Made by a program: the position numbers and the translations under genes. Shown here one piece after another: positions 56,046 to 64,000 of a DNA stretch of 64,000 nt. The notes under the pieces were generated by a model. The model had not been told where the DNA came from and ran no database searches. It saw only the letters and a program-made list of their open reading frames with translations. The DNA comes from Lunularia cruciata (Eukaryota; Streptophyta; Marchantiopsida; Lunulariales; Lunulariaceae). The stretch is from positions 20,834,501-20,898,500 of the forward strand of contig OX419761.1 in NCBI GenBank assembly GCA_948567375.1, written 5' to 3'. Position 1 is the stretch's first letter. Each line of letters starts with the position of its first letter.

Positions 56046-59000
56046 TCTCCTTCCAAGAAACCAAGTCATGCATTTAGTATGGACCTTTTAACAAGTCACC
56101 TAGAAAACCTTTTTGTATCTAAAGATAATAATAGATATGGTAAAATTCATAATATTTTGATTTCCATACACATATTCTCAACAAAAAACAAGCTTTGACT
56201 GGTCCTTTGAGTGGAGTTACCTATCCTCTTATCAAGTTCTCAACCACTTTTGATCTTCTTCAATCTTGCTCCAAGTTTAAGGCAACATCTTAGATGAAGA
56301 AGTAAATCTTTGGATTGAGATGGCAAAATCAGCTAGCTGTATATCCAACTTTCAAATGTGATTTATGACTTTCAAAGATATTACTTATACTAACTGATTT
56401 TTTACTAACAAAACTTTCATTTTCATTAAACTATAAAATTATAGTATTTTGAATCACCATAATTATCCTCTTCAAACTAAATCACAACTGTAGCCTTCAA
56501 TAAACTTACATCCTCAATTAAACTCAACTTCTTACTTTGACTACTAAATGCTTAGGAATAATACTTCACAATAAGTATAAATTCATCAAATACAAGTACA
56601 CGTAATTCAATGTATAAATAATATCATTATTTGAATATAAAATTATGGGTATCACAATATCCTCAAGTACTTATTACATCATTCTAACTCTCACCTTGTT
56701 CATTGAATTTGTATTATATTGATATTATCTGTAAGATTTGCTAAATATTGGAAAAAAATCTTTACATGAGATCTCCCCATCCATAAAGTTTTATTTTTTC
56801 ATATATTTTCCCAAAAAATATATAAATATTCAAGTGTTTCATGGATGATTCTTTGAATTTTAGAGTATAATAAAAGATATATTTATCCATAACTATTTCT
56901 TAGAGTAGAGGGATTTGGACATGGAAAATTTTCTAGCTACTAAAGAAAAACATACTTCATGCATACACTTAAAGATGGACAATGAAATGAAGTAAAATAA
57001 CAATAAGTACATACTTAAGTTGAGAAAAAGAAGTATATAAATAGTTTACTTTCAACAATTTTGAAGTATAATAATTCACACATAACTCTTGCAATAAAGT
57101 ATTGGCTTTAAGGTTGTTTGCTTACTTGTAAAATTCATGTATAAAAAATGACAAGACCATTATAACAATCTAAGTATGCTAGAAAACAATAACAACTACT
57201 TACTCACCTTTTGGGACTCGTAATGAACCGCTCCAAATTTATCAATTTGGTCCAAGTATTTTCTAGCTTAGAATTTAGTTCTTTAAGTATAGAGAATATG
57301 CTTAACTTCTCTTCCACTTCATGAAAATGCAATTCAAACATTTTAAAATATATATTATATTCTGTCTCAATTGGTATATTCTTCAATTTATAGGAGGAAT
57401 AGAAATCTCTTTTACAACTATCTCCTTAAGGGGCTTCACTCCTTCTAGATTGACCATTATGTAACTTGCAAACTTCTTAATCTCAAATTGTAATACTTTG
57501 AGCTTCCACTTGACTAAGTAGCTTTAGCATATTGGACCCAAAATCTTAATAACTTCTTTATGCAAATGAGTTGTGATATGTTAAATCATGCAAAACCTTC
57601 TTATGCACTTTGACCTTTAATAATTCAACCTAGAGATTTTGTCTATTTCACTCCAACTTTGATGCTTTGCCTTTACCTTCTGCACATAATACTATTTTAT
57701 TGGAAATATATTTTAGTATTTTTATATTTAATTCTCTTCCAACCTATCTCTAATTGTTTTAGTAATTTCAATTTTATTAATTAGAAGGTTAATAATTAGA
57801 AGGTTCATAGATGGATTGTGATTGAAGTTTTGCTTACCAAATATCATGCAATTTGAAAAATATGTTAAATGAATACACTAACCTAAAAATTATACAATAA
57901 AATCATATACTAGATAAAACATTTTACATTTCATGATTAAGGTGTAGATTATAGTGGAGTTTCATGAGCCTAAAATCCCTTCTCTATGGCTTATCTTGAT
58001 TATATGACTACTTCCTCCTTGCATCTACTATATCCTTAATCAAGAGAGAATACACCATTCAAGGTCTTTGAATATTTGATTAAAGAGAAAAATTGTGTTG
58101 GTAGATTGCTCTTTACTCATGCTTTGTGCATAGCTCCATACCTCTTTTCAAATTTCATCTTAGTCAAGATGATTTCTAAGCATTTTAGATTTGGTTTTTT
58201 TCTCATAATCATTCTAGTGGATTCACAAAATTGTTTCAAAAGGCCATAGTCAAGACTATTTATGAGTGCTTTGGAGATTAACTTTAGGAATTACAAAGTT
58301 CTTCTTTAGTGGCTACAGCTATATTACACAAGTAGATTCCATAGCTAGTTATCCAAATTGTAAGCAATATTAACATCCTATCATCCAGAAGCACATTAGT
58401 GTAATAGTAAGAAATTTTACCATTGTAATTTAGCTGAATTTAGTGTGTAAAGTACTAGAAAATTTCAAAATAATACCTAGGAAGTTGCATAATGGAATAT
58501 CCAAAAGGTACCTAGGAACCTTCATGTGATGTACAGTATTTAAGGACTTTCTTAAAGATTGAGTAGCTTGAATAAGAAGTATTTTGGCTGAAAAGTTATG
58601 AGTTAGCTTAGCTAAGAAGCAAGCCTATACACACCTTAAGTAGATGTAAATAAGACCTTGTGCAATCTTTGGGATTCAATAATCTCTACATTCATTTCTT
58701 GTTCCATCTTTTCTTGTCTATCCTCTATATTTGTTCTCCTAAATTTGTTGTCTTCTATATTGGTATTAATGTGAGAATAGGAGGATTGAAGTCTATGAAC
58801 CTCCAAACTACTTGGATTTTTTTAACATGTGATGCCTAAGTACCAAATGGCATAAGTTAATAGTATATATTTTAGTCAAGTTATCCTAAATAGTATCATT
58901 GTATTAGATGAGGTTTTGCTACTTCTTATTGTCAATTAGAGTCAAAGTGGAAGTATACTATTTACATTTTTAGTTAGAAATTGATCCTCATTATTTTAAT

Positions 59001-60296
59001 AGGAGTAATGATGTTAGATATAATGAATGGAATAATTTTATTATTTAATTAATGCAATAAAAAATATTTTATCTCACCTGAGTATTAGAGTCTCATGCTC
59101 AACCAAAGCAAGTAGGAGAATCACCATTAGAGAAGAAGCAATTTGTGTTCATTTCCTTAAGCAAAATTTCTTAAGCAATTTTTATCTATTTGATGAGGAG
59201 ATAACTACAAGTAAGGATTATAATCATATTTTTTAATGTGTAAAATATTCCCAAGCTACAAATATAGCAGATGATATTGCCAAATGTTAATTGATGTAAG
59301 CCAATTGTGGTAACCCAATGTTGACCAAAAAGTGATATAATGATACAAAAAAAGTAGTTCCCTTGAAGACATGGGTCTGAAATGGCTAGGTTCAAAGAGA
59401 AATGTCACACATTATTTATTATAACCTATTTAACCTCTTGAATATGAACTAGTCCTAGAAACATGTAGTGTCTAAGAGGAAAGGACTAAAATATCACTTT
59501 CACTATGAAAACATTTTAAGTATTTCTTGAAAATGATGAAAATGGCTACTTCAGTATAGAGACTTCAACTCCAAAGAATATGTACTACCCTTTCAAGAAA
59601 GGCAAAACTCCAAAGGTTCTTTGCATTGGTGCAATTTTATTGTCTTTGCTCTTGTGGTACTATTCAACATTATAGTTCATTTCTGATCCTGCAAGGCATT
59701 GCTTTCCTCCTTCAAAACTCTCAAGGGTCCCATACCCTAGTCACAAGTACATAAACCTTACTCAGTCACTCGAGGTCAAATTTACTCAGTCACTTGAGTT
59801 CAAATTTTACTCAATGAAGACATGCATCAATACTTGGAATCAATACTTAAGCAACAAAAACAAAGAGCTTTGGTCCCTTTTGCTTTATTTTTATTTAAGG
59901 AAAAATATTAAATGAACTAGTTTACAACTTTTGAAGCCTTAAATAGTTCCTACTCAAAGCCAAATAAATCTAGTGGTTGAGGCAATCCAAAGATCTTCTT
60001 GGCTCATCCTCATTGTACATTGATAATCCTATCTTATTGTCTTATTTTATCATACTCACATGTAGGTTAATTAAGCACCTTACATGTGTCAAGGAAGTTA
60101 TTAGTTCTTGCCCCAAGATAAATTGCAATTTTTTCTTCTTTGGACTTATAACTTTGAAGGTTATATCCACAAAGGTCCTATAATTAAGAAGAACATCTAC
60201 AACTACAGAGAAATTCTTATGTGAAGGTTTTCACTCTAAGGTACTATTGCAAAGAACTACCTTGGAAGTCCCAATGAGGAGTTCCATTGTCTCCTT
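56046..60296. other. AT-rich sequence without recognisable gene
   Basis: A minus-strand stretch at 57204-57386 (with ELHFHEVEEKLSIFSILKEL) and its upstream neighbourhood to about 57650 look like a decayed Lys/Glu-rich helical frame, perhaps related to the acidic frame at 60401-62330. Other frames are short and motif-free. Confidence 0.35.
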
Positions 60297-60400
60297 GTAG
60301 ATTTCTCATATCAATACTGTTGGGACCTTTTCCCATACTACCTCTTTTGTCTCTCCCTTGTATGGCTTGATGGGGTCTTTCCATCCTTCATGATTGTTTC
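60297..60400 (+). mobile_element. LINE family C 3'-end fragment (C4)
   Basis: GATTTCTCATATCAATACTG, then CTCTCCCTTGTATGGCTTGA and GGTCTTTCCATCCTTCATG match the 3' terminal 100 bp of C1, C2 and C3. Extreme 5' truncation is common in LINEs. It is antisense to the start of the neighbouring acidic frame and accounts for that frame's GKTPSSHTRERQKR end. Confidence 0.7.
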
Positions 60401-62330
60401 CTTGTAATCCACTATTTCTAAGAGTAAAGTGTCATAGGCTTTGGTGAAATTTCTATATTTATGCTCCCAAAGCCTAATTGCAAGTTGTTGCTTCTCTTCC
60501 TCTTTGTACTCCTCTACTATCTCCACCAATTGGTTCCAAACTTCTTCTATTCACTTGAGAATCTTTGCCTTCTTCCTTTCTGAGTCATTGTTCAAGGCTT
60601 AGACTTCTATGGTTACATCCTCCATTACTTGGGATTGGTTCATTGCTCTCTCTTCCTTGTCTTCTTCAATCCTTTGTCCAGTCTTTCAAGTTATGCGGTT
60701 GCTTCCTTTGTATATTCAAATATTTGCAACTCCATAATAATGATTTGTACCTTTCTTACTTTGAGTATTCCTCAAATTTTGACCACTTCTTTGTCTTTGG
60801 CCTTCAATTATTCTTTGTACCCATGTTGCATGTCCTTCTTTTTTATCCAAAGTGTTCCCAATTTTGAGTGGACTCTTCAAAATTCTTCATCATACTTCTT
60901 TTTCACTACTATAAGAGAGGATTTATGCTTCTTCACTTCAAAATTATCCTACACCAATGCATTCATCTTGGTGCACTCCTTTTTGTACATGTTGTGATTC
61001 TTCTTTAGGTCCTCTTTCCACTTGTCCTACTTTGAATTCATGATATACATAGTCTTGTACAATCTTTTGACAAGTAAGATGTAATCCACCATATATGGAC
61101 AAGCTTGCTAATATTGGGATCCAAAGGACAAAAGGGTCATCTCCACGAGCAACAAGATAGGATCTATCAAACTAATAACAAAATTGGCTCTTTGGGGTAC
61201 TTTTGATCTTTTCTCTTGGGTGGCTTCTTCTCTTACTTTGATATGCACTCCACCTAGAGTGTCTTCTCTTATGGATTCAATCTCCACCTTCCCTTTGGTT
61301 TCTTCTTTGGATTTCTCCTCAACCTCCTCTTATCCTTTGGGGATGTTAGTTTCTTGGTTAGGGCTAACGGGTTCTTTGGTCAAAAGTTGTGTTTCTTATT
61401 GCCGGTCTTTGGCATGGTCTTCTTGATCTGTACCTTGTTCCTCCAGATTTGGTGTTGATTGAGCATCTTTGTACTACTCTTAGTCATTTGATTTGGACAA
61501 TAACTCCTACAAGATAAGGGAGTTGTCTTCATCTTCTACTCCTTCTTCATCCAAATCTTTTTCTTCTTCCTTCAAAGACACATCTATCACATGGGTGTTG
61601 TTCTTGGTCTCTTTGCTAGTCTTTGAGATCTTGATAGCATTGATCTCTTCTTCTTGACCATGGTGGTTTCCTCTTCATACACTAATACAAACCGCTTGGT
61701 CTTTGTATACTCTAAATTTGTGGCTTAATAATTCCAAATTATAGACTTCCTTTTTGGTTGAATGGTGAATTATCCCACTGGGTGATAGTGGCTAGGGAAT
61801 TTTATCCTTTCCTCCTTGCTTAGTTGGCTCTATTCCATATACAAGTGAATGGGAAAGAGGACTAATTAAGTTGTTAGGTCATCTTCCTCATATTCCCTTA
61901 TTATACTCCTAGCCTACAAGTAAAATATGTGTGCCTAATTCATTGCCTTCTCTTGGTACATATACTCACAAAAGATTGCTTGGCTATTATTGATGTAGGT
62001 CATTCTCTTTAGTTTGAATAATTTCATGATAGTTTTTACAATTTCCCTTCATGTTGGGTTCTTGTAATTGCCTACCATCCAACAATTGTTGGTGGATTGA
62101 AGGACTCAATGATATTTTTTTCACCTCCTTGTCTACGCTACCAAATTTGGTGTGAAGAGTCATGGCCCTAAAGTGAGCCAAATCCGACCCTAAGATATTC
62201 TACTAGTTTTCTTCTCTCCATGCAAAGGAGTTCTACCAAAGATCCCTTTACACTCTCTTTGACTTGCTTCTCATCTCTTTGATGATTCACATATCTCTTA
62301 GTTCCCAATTCTAAATCAAGAAGGAGAGAT
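60401..62330 (-). pseudogene. Decayed acidic, coiled-coil-rich minus-strand frame, family unknown
   Basis: Read from 62330 down, short open pieces in changing frames are rich in Lys, Glu and Asp. Examples are SLKEEEKDLDEEGVEDEDNS near 61500-61570, KSKEETKGKVEIESIREDTL near 61250-61320, and EEYKEEEKQQLAIRLWEHKY near 60450-60510. The upstream part (61987-62181) has TLHTKFGSVDKEVKKI. The pattern suggests one long protein with helical, charged repeats, now broken. It could be part of a mobile element or a gene relic. Confidence 0.35.
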
Positions 62331-63727
62331 GCTTGCTCTAGACAAACTCACACTTGCAATATATTGCCCACTTGCTCATTACTAGAGAATGGAGGATTAC
62401 TTCAAGGAGTTTTCTCCTATATTTGGGAGTAAACACCATGCTTCCTATTGGATTTCTGCAAGAAAAAAGAAGTAAACTTTGACAACTACAATGGCTACAA
62501 GATACTATAAAGAAATACAAAGATCTGGGATTATTGATTGATCTTTGGGTTTGAGATTGAAAACTTTTGGCAAAAAGTGAAATTGCTTAGTGTGTACTCA
62601 ATTGTGAGCCAAGGTTTTTCACTCATTGGTCTTTGAAGGATGACTTGTCACCCTCCACAGATGCAAGCCTTTCAATGGACACAAATGGTCTTTGATGGCA
62701 ATTCTTTATTTAGGTGGCAACGCATCCAAATTGTTGTGTCATCTTTGGGTCCAAATGACTTTTGTACTTATCTCTTTGCCTCTGACTATTCTTTAATATT
62801 TACTTCTGTATGCTTCATCATCCTTTGGAGTGTATTGATCTTTATACTGTTCTCTTTGTACCTTGGCATGTACAAATACAACTCCAAAGGAAACTCAACT
62901 AAGAGGTCTCCTTTCTTGAATGTGACAACCCAACAAATATCACTTTTGCAGTAATCGGGTAAGTAAAGTTTGTTCCCGCAGAGATACGAGTCAAAAATGT
63001 CTAAATACAAAGTCAAAGTAACACTTGCAGTTCTTCTTGGTTGCGTCTTTAATCTCTCAAGTAGAAACCACACCCAGAAGAGAGTAACAAGCACTGATTT
63101 GTAGTCTTGTCACAAATTAATACTTCTTAATCACAACTCCTTCAATTCTTTCCAAACAATCTTGATTGTGATGATTCAGGCTCTCCGAAAACGGCACTTC
63201 ATTGCAAAATGACTTTGCCTCAAAATTGTGTTCCACCCCTCCACTAAAGGCACAACTTCCTTGATCAAAATTGCTTCACATCAACTTCGCACTGCACTCA
63301 CAAATGCAAAATACTAACAACACTACAATTTCTCTCAGATCTGTCAAGGCATTGCTTCGATTACACTTCACTTAGGATCAAACACACAGAATGAAGATCA
63401 AGGCTATGGAATCCAACATCCAATATCCAACATCCAACAAACACACTGACTTGCACTTCTAATTTCTTCACACACTCACAAACACAAGTATAACGTTGAT
63501 ACTCGGAATCAAGCTCAAGCGATGAGCACTGCTTCACAACACTTTGCTTTATCTATTCTTAGAAATGATGAGCACTGAACAACATTTCTTTGCAAATGCC
63601 ACTCTTAAATAGTGAACAAATCAACAATTCTAACAACTATACCATTCTACAATAACTTTTCTAACCTACAAATCCAAAATGACAATGCACCTCTTCATAT
63701 CTGCCTCTTCAAATCTCAAAACTATTA
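62331..63727. other. No gene recognised; 3' flank of the right-edge frame
   Basis: The minus strand downstream of the frame at 63728 contains a TATA-like CTATTTAAGAG (63603-63613) and a possible LTR-type end GGTTGTCACA (62921-62930). I could not find the matching other end or a primer site, so no element is called. GGATGTTGGATATTGGATGT (63415-63435) is a short repeat. Confidence 0.3.
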
Positions 63728-64000
63728 CTAATCCAATCCGATGTCTACTTCATCATCAGCTTTCAAACCCAAACCCGAAGTAATCTTACTTCCTACTACT
63801 CTGTCCTTGGGTTTCATATCTTCTACTTCTTCTACCAAATCCAGCAATTCTCTTCCCTGATCTGAAATTGCACTAGTGGGTAATCTATCTAACTCTTCAT
63901 CTCTCGATCCACTCTTCTCTAATGTCTCCATCTCTAACTCTGAAGACATTTGCACTCCTATGTTATCTACTTTGGGTTTGGCTCTAACATCTTTCCAAAG
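63728..64000 (-). CDS. C-terminal end of an open frame leaving the window
   Basis: The minus-strand frame is open from the right edge (LWKDVRAKPKVDNIGVQMSS) to a stop at 63728, 90 codons without interruption. It is acidic (EVEDMKPKDRVVG, LKADDEVDIGLD at the end). Being open to the edge without a single stop, in a region where most frames are broken, makes it a candidate for a live gene or a younger element. No domain is recognised. The start lies outside the window. Confidence 0.35.
   Translation of the reverse strand, partial: LWKDVRAKPKVDNIGVQMSSELEMETLEKSGSRDEELDRLPTSAISDQGRELLDLVEEVEDMKPKDRVVGSKITSGLGLKADDEVDIGLD

Noticed and set aside
60338-60529. Minus-strand 63-codon frame as a gene
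   Set aside because: Its C-terminal third is antisense to a LINE C 3'-end fragment, and the rest belongs to a larger broken frame.
62921-63635. A full LTR on the minus strand
   Set aside because: A plausible GGTTGTCACA end and TATA-like box, but no primer site and no credible opposite end; the U3 would be too short.

Overview
This is a gene-poor stretch of plant nuclear DNA, built almost entirely from old, broken retrotransposons. Both LTR families are plant-type Ty3/gypsy chromoviruses primed by initiator-methionine tRNA. Many stop codons, CpG loss and deep nesting suggest a large, slowly purged genome. A gymnosperm is my best guess, but nothing in the window proves it. I see no intact protein gene, rRNA, tRNA or CRISPR array. 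Every coding region listed is a relic or an unrecognised open stretch.

Three families explain about 7.4-48.6 kb. Family C is a non-LTR element (LINE) with a reverse transcriptase, a C-terminal zinc knuckle and what looks like a restriction-like endonuclease. Family B is a chromovirus of about 5.6 kb on the minus strand, whose LTRs are packed with GAAnnTTC heat-shock-type motifs. Family A is a chromovirus of about 6.4 kb on the plus strand.

They nest. LINE C1 (7390-23380, plus) is split by B1 (8320-20569), which is split by A1 (9088-15642). LINE C2 (25265-46985, minus) is split by a family D repeat, by A2 (28878-34492) and by B2 (34550-46555), and B2 is split by A3 (38047-44419). Target-site duplications are exact for A2 (CACAT), A3 (TTGCT) and B1 (AGCAT). 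For A1, the uninterrupted paralogous site survives in B2. The order of arrival is C, then B, then A1 and A3; A2 is younger than C2 but not ordered relative to B2. A 5'-truncated LINE C3 (47138-48600) and a scrap C4 (60297-60400) follow.

Left of C1 lie unresolved sequence, a family D copy and a Ty1/copia pol relic (3644-5940). Three islands, at about 6.25-7.39, 23.38-25.26 and 48.6-53.05 kb, keep many more CpG dinucleotides than their surroundings and hold unrecognised open frames. From 53 kb to the right edge the DNA is AT-rich and mostly unreadable. It contains a decayed tandem array of about 120 bp units, a decayed acidic reading frame on the minus strand, and the end of an open minus-strand frame that leaves the window.
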